DNA of 64,000 nt. Source: Enterococcus rivorum. GTDB lineage: Bacteria > Bacillota > Bacilli > Lactobacillales > Enterococcaceae. This document shows, one piece after another, positions 29,816 to 41,066 of the stretch; the first letter of the stretch is position 1, and every line of letters begins with the position of its first letter. Both the position numbers and the translations under genes were made by a program. The notes under the pieces were generated by a model that worked only from the letters and a program-made list of their open reading frames with translations, was not told the DNA's origin and made no database searches. The stretch spans positions 1 through 64,000 of the forward strand of contig NZ_MIEK01000013.1 in the NCBI RefSeq assembly GCF_001742285.1, read 5' to 3'.

Positions 29816-30373
29816 ATGAGTGGAACAGTATTAGCAACTGCAAAAGAAAAAATGCAAAAAGCAGAACAAAGTTTACAACGTGAATTTGGTCAAATTCGTG
29901 CAGGACGTGCAAATGCAAGCCTGTTGGATAGAATCCAAGTAGAATACTACGGTGCAATGACACCAGTCAATCAATTGACTTCAATTAATATTCCAGAAGC
30001 AAGAGTTTTAATGGTTACACCTTTTGATAAAAGTTCAATTGGAGATATTGAAAAAGCAATTCAAGCTAGTGATATCGGAATTAGTCCAGCCAATGACGGG
30101 AACGTTATTCGTCTAGTTATACCACAATTGACAGAAGAGCGTCGTAAAGAATTAGCTAAAGATGTTAAAAAATTAGCTGAAACTGCGAAAGTTGCAGTTC
30201 GTAATGTTCGTCGCGATGCAATGGATGACTTAAAAAAACAAGAAAAGAATAACGAAATCACTGAGGATGAGTTGAGAAATCTTGAAAAAGAAGTCCAAAA
30301 ACTGACTGATGATAGTGTAAAAAATGTTGATCAAATTACTGCTGAAAAAGAAAAAGAGTTATTAGAAGTTTAA
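29816..30373 (+). CDS. frr: Ribosome recycling factor
   Basis: 185 residues, standard length. Splits post-termination ribosomes with EF-G. Diagnostic stretches are [22 protein letters not shown] and the C-terminal [22 protein letters not shown]. Follows pyrH directly and ends in a strong terminator. Confidence 0.98.
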   Translation: MSGTVLATAKEKMQKAEQSLQREFGQIRAGRANASLLDRIQVEYYGAMTPVNQLTSINIPEARVLMVTPFDKSSIGDIEKAIQASDIGISPANDGNVIRLVIPQLTEERRKELAKDVKKLAETAKVAVRNVRRDAMDDLKKQEKNNEITEDELRNLEKEVQKLTDDSVKNVDQITAEKEKELLEV

Positions 30374-30397
30374 AACGATTAAAAAATATATAAAATC

Positions 30398-30434
30398 GTG
30401 TGGATCCTAATTTATTAGGATACGCACTTTTTTT
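30398..30434 (+). terminator. Terminator of pyrH-frr
   Basis: GTGTGGATCCTAA pairs with TTAGGATACGCAC (one mismatch, one G-U) at 30398-30427, then seven T residues. Confidence 0.88.
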
Positions 30435-30619
30435 ACCTTGAATTAAATCAAGATAAAATTTCGATAATTGATATATTTAAAACTATATTTATAGCAATAG
30501 TTGATTTTTTACTGTCTATTCAAAGGAAATAGTCCTAAATATGCAAAAAAGAGCTTGTGAAACATAGTCCGTTATGGAATAATTGTACTACATATATCAT
30601 ATTAAAAGGGGATGAGAAA

Positions 30620-32098
30620 GTGAATTTTGTTAGACGAGCTTTGTGTAGTGTGACTAGAAAAAAAGGGAAGTCTCTAATTCTCTTTGCGGTGATTTTTGTT
30701 TTAGGGAATGTTATCGCTGGAGCAATTGCAATCCAACAATCAACAGAGAATGTTGAGAAAAGTGTTAAAAAGCAATTAGGCGGTATGGCGACAGTTGAAA
30801 TTGACTATGAAAAATTTCAAGATGAGTTGATGAAAGAAGAAAATCAAAAAGAGTTAAAACCTTTGGAATTGAAGACAATAAAAAAAATTGGTGATTCACC
30901 TTATGTAAAATACTATGATTATAATGCAAGTGGGTGGATTTCAAGTAAGAAATTGAAGAGCGCTTCATTTGGTGATGATAGTTCAATGGGATTTCCAGAG
31001 GGAAGTTTTTCATTAAAAGGCTCGAATTATGCTAAAGTTTTAGATGTTGAAGAAAACAAGATTAAAATTACTGAAGGACGAACCTTCAAGCAAGAAGAAA
31101 TTGATAAAGGGACAAATGGGGCGATTATTTCGTCTAAAGTAGCGGACGAGAATGGTCTTGCTGTTGGTGATCAGATGGTATTGGATAATGTAGCCTATGA
31201 ATCTTATAATGAAAATGGTGGTGTAGGTGAACTATACAAAATAGATACGCCGGTTGAGATCATTGGAATTTTTGAACCAACTTCGGTAAAAATGAAAGAA
31301 GAAAGCAAAGATAACAATAATGGTGAACAAGATAAAATGAATCAGCAAATGCTGTCGACGGAGCAACTTAATACGATCTATTTAACCAATAAACTAATCA
31401 TAGATATGAACAAAGAACTTTTTGAAAAAAATAAGAAAGCTTATCCTGATGAAGTTACTGAAGAACAAGAGGATTACTTTGTCCCTGTTTATGTCTTAAA
31501 AAGTCCAGATGATGTAGACGCCTTCAAGCAAGATGTAAAACCGCTTTTACCTAAATATTATGCCGTTAAAGCTTCTGCGGATCAGTATGAACAAATTGGC
31601 GGAAGTATGAAAAAAATGTCTCAAATCTCTGGTTATGTTGTCATGATTGCCGTGATTGCTACGTTATTAATTATTTCTTTAGTCGTGCTATTGTTTATGC
31701 GGGATCGGAAACATGAGTTAGGGATTTACCTTTCACTTGGTGATAAACGCAGTCATGTAATGGGACAAATTGTCATTGAAATGTTTTTAATCAGTGGAAT
31801 CGCTTTGATTCTTTCTTTAATTACAGGAAACTTTTTAGGTAAAGTAGTCTCAGACTCCCTATTAAATAGTGACATGTTAGCTACTGCGAAATCAGCAAAT
31901 CAAGACATGTATTTTGTAATGAGTGGGTTAGGCGTTTCAGAACTTACTAACGCGGATGTAATGAGTGCTTATGAAGTGAAATTCTCGCTTGGCTATATTG
32001 TGACCTATCTCTCAGTGGGCTTAATTACTGTGTTGGTTTCAGCTGTGTTACCGCTAGTATACATTTTACGCTTGAATCCAAAGAAAATTATGATGTAG
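30620..32098 (+). CDS. ABC transporter permease, MacB/FtsX type
   Basis: About 492 residues. One membrane segment near the N terminus (SLILFAVIFVLGNVIAGAI), a large outer-face domain of roughly 300 residues, then three C-terminal membrane segments containing RDRKHELGIYLSLGDKRSHV, the mark of the FtsX/MacB fold. Such permeases work as mechanotransmitters in cell-wall processes, peptide resistance or lipoprotein handling. Start GTG 30620 follows AAGGGGAT; the ATG at 30557 lies before it. First of three linked genes with an ATPase and a PASTA protein, inserted between frr and uppS. Confidence 0.85.
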   Translation: MNFVRRALCSVTRKKGKSLILFAVIFVLGNVIAGAIAIQQSTENVEKSVKKQLGGMATVEIDYEKFQDELMKEENQKELKPLELKTIKKIGDSPYVKYYDYNASGWISSKKLKSASFGDDSSMGFPEGSFSLKGSNYAKVLDVEENKIKITEGRTFKQEEIDKGTNGAIISSKVADENGLAVGDQMVLDNVAYESYNENGGVGELYKIDTPVEIIGIFEPTSVKMKEESKDNNNGEQDKMNQQMLSTEQLNTIYLTNKLIIDMNKELFEKNKKAYPDEVTEEQEDYFVPVYVLKSPDDVDAFKQDVKPLLPKYYAVKASADQYEQIGGSMKKMSQISGYVVMIAVIATLLIISLVVLLFMRDRKHELGIYLSLGDKRSHVMGQIVIEMFLISGIALILSLITGNFLGKVVSDSLLNSDMLATAKSANQDMYFVMSGLGVSELTNADVMSAYEVKFSLGYIVTYLSVGLITVLVSAVLPLVYILRLNPKKIMM

Positions 32099-32110
32099 GA
32101 GGGGAAAAAG

Positions 32111-32785
32111 ATGGCGATTTTAGAAACGAAAAATTTAAGTTATTTTTATCAAGATGGCGATCAACGTCGTTTTATTTTAAAAGACACGAATGTTTCCTTT
32201 GAGCAAGGGAAGTTCTACACCATTTTAGGACAGTCTGGTTCAGGAAAAACGACATTCCTTTCTTTAATTAGTGCATTAGACACGCCTAAAGAAGGTCAAG
32301 TATTATTAAATGGAAAAGATATTAAAACAATTGGCTATGAAAAGTATCGTCGTGACGACATTAGTATTATTTTTCAGAGTTATAACCTAGTACCTTATTT
32401 GACAGCTTTAGAAAATGTATTAGTAGCTATGTCAATTACGGATAATGAATTACCTCCGAACCAAAAAGAAGTGGCCTATAACCTGCTAGATTATATTGGC
32501 ATCAATACTAGTAAAGCAGATCGCTTAGTAAACCAACTTTCAGGTGGAGAACAACAAAGGGTTGCTATCGCTCGTGCTTTAGCAACGAATGTAGACATTA
32601 TTCTGGCAGATGAACCAACAGGAAATTTAGACGAAGGAATGGAGCAAGAGATTGTAGACATTTTTCAAAAATTAGCTAAAGTTCATAATAAATGTGTAAT
32701 TGTTGTTACTCATTCAAATGAAATTGCGAACCAATCTGATGAAACCTATTACCTTAAAAAAGGTGTGTTAAAAAAATATGAGTGA
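32111..32785 (+). CDS. ABC transporter ATP-binding protein (MacB/LolD-like)
   Basis: 224 residues. Walker [11 protein letters not shown]-loop in [13 protein letters not shown], signature [15 protein letters not shown], Walker [13 protein letters not shown] and the switch histidine in VVTHS are all intact. Energises the preceding FtsX-like permease. It overlaps the PASTA gene by 8 bp, so the three products are probably made together. Confidence 0.93.
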   Translation: MAILETKNLSYFYQDGDQRRFILKDTNVSFEQGKFYTILGQSGSGKTTFLSLISALDTPKEGQVLLNGKDIKTIGYEKYRRDDISIIFQSYNLVPYLTALENVLVAMSITDNELPPNQKEVAYNLLDYIGINTSKADRLVNQLSGGEQQRVAIARALATNVDIILADEPTGNLDEGMEQEIVDIFQKLAKVHNKCVIVVTHSNEIANQSDETYYLKKGVLKKYE

Positions 32786-34493
32786 TTTTTTATCCAATTT
32801 TAGTGGCGATAACTATAGCAAAACGCGTCAAGAAAAACTATATGACAAAAAGAAAAAGAAAAAAGGCAAGCCAGTGGCTAAAAGTTCAACTGAACCTAAA
32901 GAACCCTTAATTACGCAGGAGCAACCAGTTGCGAAAACGCCTATTGTTGTCAAGAAAAAGAAAGCGAAAAGACAGGCAGGAGATGTTCCTTACGGTCCTG
33001 TTAATGTGATTCCAGATGAAGTATTTGAAAAAAGAGTACAAAAGCGAAAAGCGATGGCTAACGAAGAGGATTATTTAAGTCCTTCCACTGATGGAAATCA
33101 TAACCTGTTTGATGAAGAAAATCTGATTGGCGATGAGAAACAGCAGGAAGATCAATACGAAGATCAATATCAAGATCAATATCAAGATTTTTACTCAACA
33201 GAAGACTTTGAACCAGTAGAAGAGCCAGTAACTGAAACACCTGATTTAGTAGAGCTAGACTCCTCTTCCGAAAGTACCCGCGATGAGGAATTTATAGAGA
33301 CTGACCCAACCTATCAAAAGAAAAAAAGAAGAAAATATATCATTATTGGGATTTTATCAGCCATTGTAGTAGGTGTACTTTTCTTTACGTACTATCAAAT
33401 GACTCATGTTTCAGTTCCTAATTTTAAGGGCAAAGAATTAGCGGATGCTCGTAGTTGGACCACAGAAAATGATGTGAAATTGAAAGTTGAACAAAAATAT
33501 GATTTCAAAACAGAGACTAATGTCATTCTTAAACAAAGTATAACAAAAGGAAAAATAAAAAAAGGAACTGAATTGGTTGTTGAAGCTAGTTTAGGTCCAG
33601 ATCCAAAAGAAGTCATCCCTTTACCAGATTTTAAAAAAATGAAATTGAAAGATGCTAAGAAATGGATTTCAGAAAACAAAGCCGATAATTTAGCAATCAT
33701 TGAAGAATACAGTGAAACAATAGCAGCTAGTGATTTTATCAAATTTGAAATGACAACGAAAGATGTCAAAGCTGAAAACTACAAGCGAAAAGACAAAGGG
33801 AAAGTCTATTTTTCTAAAGGGAAAGAAGTCTATGAAAAAGATATCACTGTACCTGATTTTGCAGGGAAAGCTAAAGAAGAAGCAGTTGAATGGACAAAGA
33901 AAAATGAGATTCAATTGAAAACAGAAGAAGAAGATTCTAACACGGTTGAAATAGGTAAAATTATTTCGCAAAGTGTTGCCAAAGATCAAAAAATGGCTAA
34001 AAAAGAGACGATTACTATTAAAGTTTCTAAAGGAAAAGCGTTGTCTATTCCTGATTTTTCTCAGTACACTCTTCAAGAGGCGGAAGCTAAAGCAGAAGGC
34101 TTACAAGTTCAAGTGAAACAAACATTTAATGATACAGTTCCCTATGGTCGCTTTATTGGGCAAAGTATAGAAGCTGGAACCAAGTATAGTGAAAAAGGTG
34201 AGAAACCATCTCTACTAGTCACTTATTCTGCTGGAAAACCCTTTTTGAAAGATTTAAAAGATACCACTCTTGAAGGCGATTTACAAAAAATATTCTATGA
34301 GGACTACCAATCTAAAGGAGCAAACATTACCTATCAAGTTTATTATGTTGATTCTTCTGTTACTAAAGGAACAGTTGTACAGATGAGTAAGTACAATGAA
34401 TTTGTTCCGATTGATTATGTTGTTCAAATTGGAATAAGCAGAGGAAATATCCAACCTACTGAACCTGATAAGCAGCCAAGTGAACCTGAATAA
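32778..34493 (+). CDS. Membrane-anchored PASTA-domain protein without kinase domain
   Basis: 571 residues. The N-terminal ~185 are cytoplasmic, charged and low-complexity, with a short DQYQ repeat run near residues 116-135. One membrane segment follows (YIIIGILSAIVVGVLFFTYY, about 190-210), then three to four extracellular PASTA-like repeats beginning near residues 214, 280, 358 and 420, each with the V/I-P-x-F/L-x-G/K start. PASTA repeats bind muropeptides or lipid II in Ser/Thr kinases and PBPs. Here no kinase domain exists. Overlap with the ABC ATPase gene suggests a sensor or adaptor for that transporter (inference). Confidence 0.82.
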   Translation: MSDFLSNFSGDNYSKTRQEKLYDKKKKKKGKPVAKSSTEPKEPLITQEQPVAKTPIVVKKKKAKRQAGDVPYGPVNVIPDEVFEKRVQKRKAMANEEDYLSPSTDGNHNLFDEENLIGDEKQQEDQYEDQYQDQYQDFYSTEDFEPVEEPVTETPDLVELDSSSESTRDEEFIETDPTYQKKKRRKYIIIGILSAIVVGVLFFTYYQMTHVSVPNFKGKELADARSWTTENDVKLKVEQKYDFKTETNVILKQSITKGKIKKGTELVVEASLGPDPKEVIPLPDFKKMKLKDAKKWISENKADNLAIIEEYSETIAASDFIKFEMTTKDVKAENYKRKDKGKVYFSKGKEVYEKDITVPDFAGKAKEEAVEWTKKNEIQLKTEEEDSNTVEIGKIISQSVAKDQKMAKKETITIKVSKGKALSIPDFSQYTLQEAEAKAEGLQVQVKQTFNDTVPYGRFIGQSIEAGTKYSEKGEKPSLLVTYSAGKPFLKDLKDTTLEGDLQKIFYEDYQSKGANITYQVYYVDSSVTKGTVVQMSKYNEFVPIDYVVQIGISRGNIQPTEPDKQPSEPE

Positions 34494-34500
34494 ATAACTA

Positions 34501-34537
34501 GAACATCTGTCAGCTCAGCCTGAAGGTGTTCTTTTTT
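34501..34537 (+). terminator. Terminator of the ABC/PASTA operon
   Basis: GAACATCT (34501-34508) pairs with AGGTGTTC (34524-34531), with an inner CAG/CTG pairing, followed by T residues. Confidence 0.85.
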
Positions 34538-34646
34538 ATTTTTTAAAATATGAATAGATGAAATTGTTTCATTTTCAGCTTTTTTTCATAAAATTCTTAA
34601 TAATCGTGAAAAATTTTCTGTTTGAATAGGTTTTTGCTAAACTTAT

Positions 34647-34655
34647 TGCTATAAT
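34647..34655 (+). promoter_or_regulatory. Extended -10 promoter of uppS-cdsA
   Basis: TGCTATAAT (34647-34655), a perfect extended -10, 36 bp before uppS. No good -35 is seen at 17 nt. Confidence 0.6.
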
Positions 34656-34690
34656 AGTAACGATAGATTTTTTGGATTGGAGGGAAAAAG

Positions 34691-35500
34691 ATGTTTCGAT
34701 TTTTTCCGCAAAAAAATAAATATGTGCAAGAAGAAAGTGAATTTACTTTTGACCATACAGGATCAATACCACAACATGTAGCAATCATTATGGACGGAAA
34801 TGGTCGTTGGGCTCAAAATAGACGTTTACCAAGAGTTGCAGGCCATAAAGAAGGTATGAACACTGTAAAAAAAATCACGAAACATGCGAGTAAACTGGGG
34901 GTTAAAGTACTAACCCTTTATGCCTTTTCTACTGAAAATTGGAAGCGACCAACAGAAGAAGTAAGTTTCTTAATGCAGTTACCTGTTGATTTTTTTGATA
35001 CATTTGTACCAGAATTGATTAAGGAAAATGTAAAAGTAAACGTAATGGGCTACACGGATTTTTTACCTGAACATACACAGGATGCGGTTAAACGTGCAAT
35101 TGAGCAAACGAAAGATAGTACTGGCATGGTATTGAATTTTGCTTTAAACTATGGCAGTCGAGGTGAGATTGTTACTGCGGTACAACAAATTGCTGAAAAA
35201 GTAAAACGCAATGAAATCGACCCTAATATGATTGATGATAGCTGTATTTCAGATCATTTAATGACTGGTTTTCTTTCAGAGCAGTTACGTGACCCAGAGT
35301 TGTTAATTCGTACAAGCGGGGAAGAACGGATCAGTAATTTCTTACTGTGGCAAATCGCTTATAGTGAATTATTTTTTACAGATGCATTATGGCCAGATTT
35401 TACTGGTGAGTTATTAGAAATTGCAATTGCATCGTACCAAAATAGAAATCGTCGTTTTGGTGGATTACAAGAGCCGAAAGAAATTGAGGAGGAAGTTTAG
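34691..35500 (+). CDS. uppS: Isoprenyl transferase (undecaprenyl diphosphate synthase)
   Basis: Adds isopentenyl units in cis to make C55 undecaprenyl diphosphate, the lipid carrier for cell-wall synthesis. 269 residues. Catalytic Asp35 in IIMDGNGRWA, then TLYAFSTENWKRP and the C-terminal RTSGEERISNFLLWQ. Overlaps cdsA by one base. Confidence 0.97.
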   Translation: MFRFFPQKNKYVQEESEFTFDHTGSIPQHVAIIMDGNGRWAQNRRLPRVAGHKEGMNTVKKITKHASKLGVKVLTLYAFSTENWKRPTEEVSFLMQLPVDFFDTFVPELIKENVKVNVMGYTDFLPEHTQDAVKRAIEQTKDSTGMVLNFALNYGSRGEIVTAVQQIAEKVKRNEIDPNMIDDSCISDHLMTGFLSEQLRDPELLIRTSGEERISNFLLWQIAYSELFFTDALWPDFTGELLEIAIASYQNRNRRFGGLQEPKEIEEEV

Positions 35501-36300
35501 TGAGACAAAGAGTTATTACGGCAGCCCTTGCTTTAGTCGTTTTTATTCCGATTATTTGGTATGGTGGGTTTGTTATTGAAATTGCTGCAGCGGTGCTTGC
35601 GGTAGTTGGTGTATATGAGTTGTTTAAAATGAAAGGCCTAGCAATGTTAAGTTTTGAGGGAGTCTTATCTGCGATTGGAGCAGTGTTCCTAGTACTGCCT
35701 ATGAATCGTTGGTTTTTCTTTTTACCTGAGCAAGCCGATAACTTTATTCTGTTTTATTTAGTTGTAATGATTTTATTGGGAACATCGGTTATTTCAAAAA
35801 ACACGTATACGATTGATGAAGCAGGGTTTCCGGTTATCGTTAGTTTATACGTTGGGGTAGGATTTCAAAACTTTGTGAGTGCTAGAGGTTCAGGTTTGTC
35901 TATTTTAGTTTATGCTTTGTTTGTTGTTTGGGCGACTGACATTGGTGCTTACTTTATTGGTAAAAAGTATGGAAAAAGAAAATTGATGCCTGATGTATCG
36001 CCAAATAAAACAATTGAAGGTTCTATTGGTGGAATCGTTTCAGCAGTAATCGTTGCCCTACTTTACTTGACCTTAATTCCTCATAAACAACCGTTTGCAT
36101 ACAGTGTTCCTATCTTATTAGCGATGACAGTCATTTTTTCAATTGTTGGTCAGTTTGGAGACTTAGTAGAATCTTCTATCAAGCGTCATTACGGGGTGAA
36201 GGATTCTGGAAATATTTTACCCGGTCATGGAGGTATTTTAGATCGATTCGACAGCTTACTTTTTGTTTTTCCAATCATGCACCTATTCGGTTTATTCTAA
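35500..36300 (+). CDS. cdsA: Phosphatidate cytidylyltransferase
   Basis: Makes CDP-diacylglycerol, the precursor of anionic phospholipids. 266 residues, about eight membrane segments. The family signature SGNILPGHGGILDRFDS lies near the C terminus. GTG start overlaps the uppS stop by one base; the ribosome site GAGGAGG lies in the end of uppS. Confidence 0.95.
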   Translation: MRQRVITAALALVVFIPIIWYGGFVIEIAAAVLAVVGVYELFKMKGLAMLSFEGVLSAIGAVFLVLPMNRWFFFLPEQADNFILFYLVVMILLGTSVISKNTYTIDEAGFPVIVSLYVGVGFQNFVSARGSGLSILVYALFVVWATDIGAYFIGKKYGKRKLMPDVSPNKTIEGSIGGIVSAVIVALLYLTLIPHKQPFAYSVPILLAMTVIFSIVGQFGDLVESSIKRHYGVKDSGNILPGHGGILDRFDSLLFVFPIMHLFGLF

Positions 36301-36377
36301 AAGTTGAATGAGCATAGGCCGTGTCTGAAAATTAGAGTAAACTTTGCAATTTTCTTATTCTACAAGAAGGGAAGGTG

Positions 36378-36403
36378 AAAAACTCTGAAGATTCAGAGTT
36401 TTT
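36378..36403 (+). promoter_or_regulatory. Hairpin between the Shine-Dalgarno and start codon of dxr
   Basis: An 11-bp stem (36378-36388 with 36393-36403) lies between AAGGGAAGG (36367-36375) and ATG 36414. It ends in T residues, so it could act as an intrinsic terminator, or it could fold the ribosome site to within about 12 nt of the ATG. Confidence 0.5.
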
Positions 36404-36413
36404 CTTTATTATC

Positions 36414-37574
36414 ATGAAAAAAATTGCCTTATTAGGAGCAACAGGTTCAATTGGAACCAATACTATTGATGTTGTACAAGCTTATCCAGAACGTTTTAAA
36501 ATCATTTCATTAACATTTCACCGGAATGAACAAAAAGGACGAGAAGTTATTAAAAAACTCCATCCTCAATTTGTGGGTGTCGGCTCGTTAGCTTTAAAGA
36601 ACCAATTAGAAAAAGAATTTCCAGAAATACGCTTTGGTTTTGGTGAAGAAGGTCTTGTGGAAGCAGCAACCTTAGCAGATGTTGATATTGTTTTAACAGC
36701 CGTTACAGGAAGTGTTGGTTTAATGCCTACTATGGCTGCGATAAGAAGGAAGAAGGACATTGCTTTAGCCAATAAAGAAACCCTTGTGATGGCTGGACAA
36801 TGGGTAATGGCTGCTGCAAAAGAACACCAAGTGAAGATTTTACCAGTTGATAGTGAACATTCAGCGATTTTTCAATGCTTAGAGGGACAACCAGTGGGAA
36901 ATGTAAAAGAATTAGTTATCACTGCCTCTGGTGGAAGTTTCCGAGACCTGACTCGTGAAGAACTGAAAACAGTTACGTTAGAACAAGCGTTGAAGCATCC
37001 AAATTGGTCAATGGGTAAAAAAATTACGATTGATTCCTCAACAATGATGAATAAAGGTCTTGAGGTTATTGAGGCACATTGGTTATTTGACGTTGAATAT
37101 GATAAAATAAAAGTTGTTTTACACAAAGACAGTGTTGTTCATTCTATGATCGTTTTGCAAGACGGAGCCTACCTAGCGCAATTAGGTGCAAGTGATATGA
37201 GAGAGCCAATTCAGTATGCTCTTACTTATCCAGAACGATTAGCAATCAAGAATGAAAAGGAGTTTGATTTGACTCAGATCGGCCAACTTCATTTTGATAA
37301 AATGGATTTTCAACGTTTTCCAATGTTGGCATTAGCCTTTTCTGTTGGGAAAAAAGGCGGAGCCTATCCCACTGTTTATAATGCTGCAAATGAAATTGCT
37401 GCAAATGCTTTTATTGAAGGGAAAATTCCATACCTAGCAATCGAAGCTTTGGTGGAAAAAGCTGTAAATGAGTACGAAGAAACAACAGAAGTTACTTTTG
37501 AAGAAGTTATTAAGGTTGATAAAGAAACACGAAAAAATGTAGAAAGTTGGATAAAGAAAGAAGGAAATATATGA
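36414..37574 (+). CDS. dxr: 1-deoxy-D-xylulose 5-phosphate reductoisomerase
   Basis: First committed step of the MEP isoprenoid pathway, NADPH-dependent; feeds uppS upstream. About 386 residues. KKIALLGATGSIGTNT binds NADPH; PVDSEHSAIFQCL and the metal/substrate region HPNWSMGKKITIDSSTMMNKGLE are intact. ATG 36414 gives the normal N terminus. The longer frame from GTG 36375 adds 13 unusual residues, and that GTG overlaps the ribosome site. A hairpin separates the Shine-Dalgarno from ATG 36414. Stop overlaps rseP by ATGA. Confidence 0.93.
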   Translation: MKKIALLGATGSIGTNTIDVVQAYPERFKIISLTFHRNEQKGREVIKKLHPQFVGVGSLALKNQLEKEFPEIRFGFGEEGLVEAATLADVDIVLTAVTGSVGLMPTMAAIRRKKDIALANKETLVMAGQWVMAAAKEHQVKILPVDSEHSAIFQCLEGQPVGNVKELVITASGGSFRDLTREELKTVTLEQALKHPNWSMGKKITIDSSTMMNKGLEVIEAHWLFDVEYDKIKVVLHKDSVVHSMIVLQDGAYLAQLGASDMREPIQYALTYPERLAIKNEKEFDLTQIGQLHFDKMDFQRFPMLALAFSVGKKGGAYPTVYNAANEIAANAFIEGKIPYLAIEALVEKAVNEYEETTEVTFEEVIKVDKETRKNVESWIKKEGNI

Positions 37575-38839
37575 AAACAGTTATTACATTTATTATTGTC
37601 TTCGGAATCCTTGTCATTGTACATGAATTTGGCCATTTCTTCTTTGCTAAAAGAGCAGGGATTTTGGTCAGAGAGTTTGCAATTGGGATGGGGCCAAAGA
37701 TTTTTTCTCACCAAGGAAAAGACGGAACAACTTATACCATTCGTATTTTACCTATAGGTGGTTATGTAAGAATGGCAGGTGCAGGAGAAGACGAGGTTGA
37801 ACTAAGTCCAGGTATGACACTTTCTGTTGAATTGGATGAGCAAAATGAAATTACTAAAATAAATACAAGTAAGAAAGTCCAACTAACCAATAGTGTTCCT
37901 TTAGAACTGATCGATTTTGATTTAGAGAAAGAACTCTTTATTAAAGGTTATGTAAATGGAGATGAAACACAAGAAGTTACGTACAAGGTAATTCATGATG
38001 CAACGATTATTGAAAATGACGGGACTGAGGTTCGAATTGCACCAATCGATGTCCAGTTTCAATCAGCAAAACTTTGGCAACGAATGCTTACTAATTTTGC
38101 TGGCCCAATGAATAATTTCATTTTAGCAGTTATTCTGTTTACTGTATTTGTGTTTATGCAAGGTGGCGTAAGCTACTATGATACGAATGCTATTGGTAAA
38201 ATTCAACCTGATGGACCAGCAGCTGAGGCAGGATTAAAAGCTGGTGATACTATTGTGTCTATTGATGGAGAGAAAATTCAAACATGGGAAGATTTTACAA
38301 CGATGGTTCAAAAAAATCCTGAAAAGAAATTGGATCTTGTCGTCGAATCTGCAGGGAAAGAAAAAAATATTCAAGTTACCCCTAAAGCAGAAGAAACGGG
38401 TGATACAACAGTTGGTAAAATCGGTGTCTCACCACCAATGAAGACGGGGGTAATCGATAAACTATTCGGCGGTCTGCAAGCGACGATTGCCAATTCAACG
38501 CAAATTTTTAAAGCGTTAGGATCGCTGTTTACTGGATTTAGTCTAAACAAGCTTGGTGGTCCGGTTATGATGTTCAAATTGTCATCAGAAGCTTCTCAAG
38601 CTGGTTTACCAACCGTTATTGGATTGATGGCGATGTTGTCTGTCAATTTAGGGATTATTAACTTGTTGCCAATTCCTGCATTAGATGGCGGGAAAATTCT
38701 ATTGAATATTTTCGAAGGTGTAAGAGGAAAACCTCTTAGTCAAGAAAAAGAAGGAATCATCACATTAATTGGTGTTGGGTTCATCATGGTGTTGATGATA
38801 TTAGTAACGTGGAATGATATTCAACGATTTTTCTTTTAG
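37571..38839 (+). CDS. rseP: Site-2 intramembrane protease RseP (Eep-type)
   Basis: Membrane zinc metalloprotease that cuts within membrane segments; the enterococcal homologue Eep processes sex-pheromone precursors and anti-sigma factors. About 422 residues. HEFGH (His18, Glu19, His22) is in the first membrane helix, a PDZ domain lies near residues 205-290 (GPAAEAGLKAGDTIVSIDG), and the second active-site motif is NLLPIPALDGGKIL. Start overlaps the dxr stop; the longer frame from 37547 lies wholly inside dxr. Confidence 0.95.
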   Translation: MKTVITFIIVFGILVIVHEFGHFFFAKRAGILVREFAIGMGPKIFSHQGKDGTTYTIRILPIGGYVRMAGAGEDEVELSPGMTLSVELDEQNEITKINTSKKVQLTNSVPLELIDFDLEKELFIKGYVNGDETQEVTYKVIHDATIIENDGTEVRIAPIDVQFQSAKLWQRMLTNFAGPMNNFILAVILFTVFVFMQGGVSYYDTNAIGKIQPDGPAAEAGLKAGDTIVSIDGEKIQTWEDFTTMVQKNPEKKLDLVVESAGKEKNIQVTPKAEETGDTTVGKIGVSPPMKTGVIDKLFGGLQATIANSTQIFKALGSLFTGFSLNKLGGPVMMFKLSSEASQAGLPTVIGLMAMLSVNLGIINLLPIPALDGGKILLNIFEGVRGKPLSQEKEGIITLIGVGFIMVLMILVTWNDIQRFFF

Positions 38840-38933
38840 AAAAATAAAAGTTCATTCGTTTTATCATAATTGTTGGTCGCGTCATCAAAAATATAAAAAT
38901 GGGTTTGTTTTGAAGGATATTTATTATCCTTAA

Positions 38934-40673
<1,740 letters not shown>

Positions 40674-40681
40674 GTTTGATT

Positions 40682-40723
40682 GGTTGTAGGATTTGTGTGA
40701 AATCAAATTCTGCAACCTTTTTT
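40682..40723 (+). terminator. Terminator of proS
   Basis: A 14-bp stem with G-U pairs, 40682-40695 with 40704-40717, followed by six T residues. Confidence 0.88.
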
Positions 40724-40967
40724 AAAGAGGCAATGTTAGATACAATTCATTATCACTATTTCGAATAAAGGATGTCCAAAAGCTGGTTTTGTTCAAGTTG
40801 AACTTAAACAGCCGTTGGCTCACCCTCTTATTCTTTCGCTTTTTTATCGGTCTCTTATAATAGCATTTATCTCATACTGTGAGTTGTTATCGATTATCAA
40901 AACTAAAAAAAGCAAGTATAGTCTAGCTTAAAGAAGTTTCTTTAAAGATTTTACAAAGGAACACTGA

Positions 40968-40996
40968 TTGTATTTAGCTAGAAAAAATAGTATACT
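40968..40996 (+). promoter_or_regulatory. Promoter of polC
   Basis: TTGTAT (40968-40973), 17-nt spacer and TATACT (40991-40996). The rest of the 393-bp proS-polC gap holds only the proS terminator and the hairpin below. Confidence 0.65.
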
Positions 40997-41006
40997 TAAA
41001 CATGGC

Positions 41007-41043
41007 GAGGCACTTGGCAGAAATGTCTAAGGGCCTCTTTCTT
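41007..41043 (+). terminator. Attenuator-like hairpin at the 5' end of the polC transcript
   Basis: GAGGC (41007-41011) pairs with GCCTC (41033-41037); an inner CTTGG-CA helix is closed by a GAAA loop. A T-rich stretch follows, just 14 bp before the polC ribosome site AAGGAGG. Confidence 0.6.
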
Positions 41044-41066
41044 ATTAAGTAAGGAGGTTCATTTTT

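Noticed and set aside
33118-33190. Tandem DNA repeat encoding DQYQ as a repeat element or CRISPR
   Set aside because: It is an in-frame low-complexity run of the PASTA protein, too short and unspaced for a CRISPR array; none was seen in the window.
33690-34076. Phe-rich 128-residue minus-strand ORF within the PASTA gene
   Set aside because: Antisense of a Lys-rich coding region, which mechanically gives Phe/Leu-rich shadow frames.
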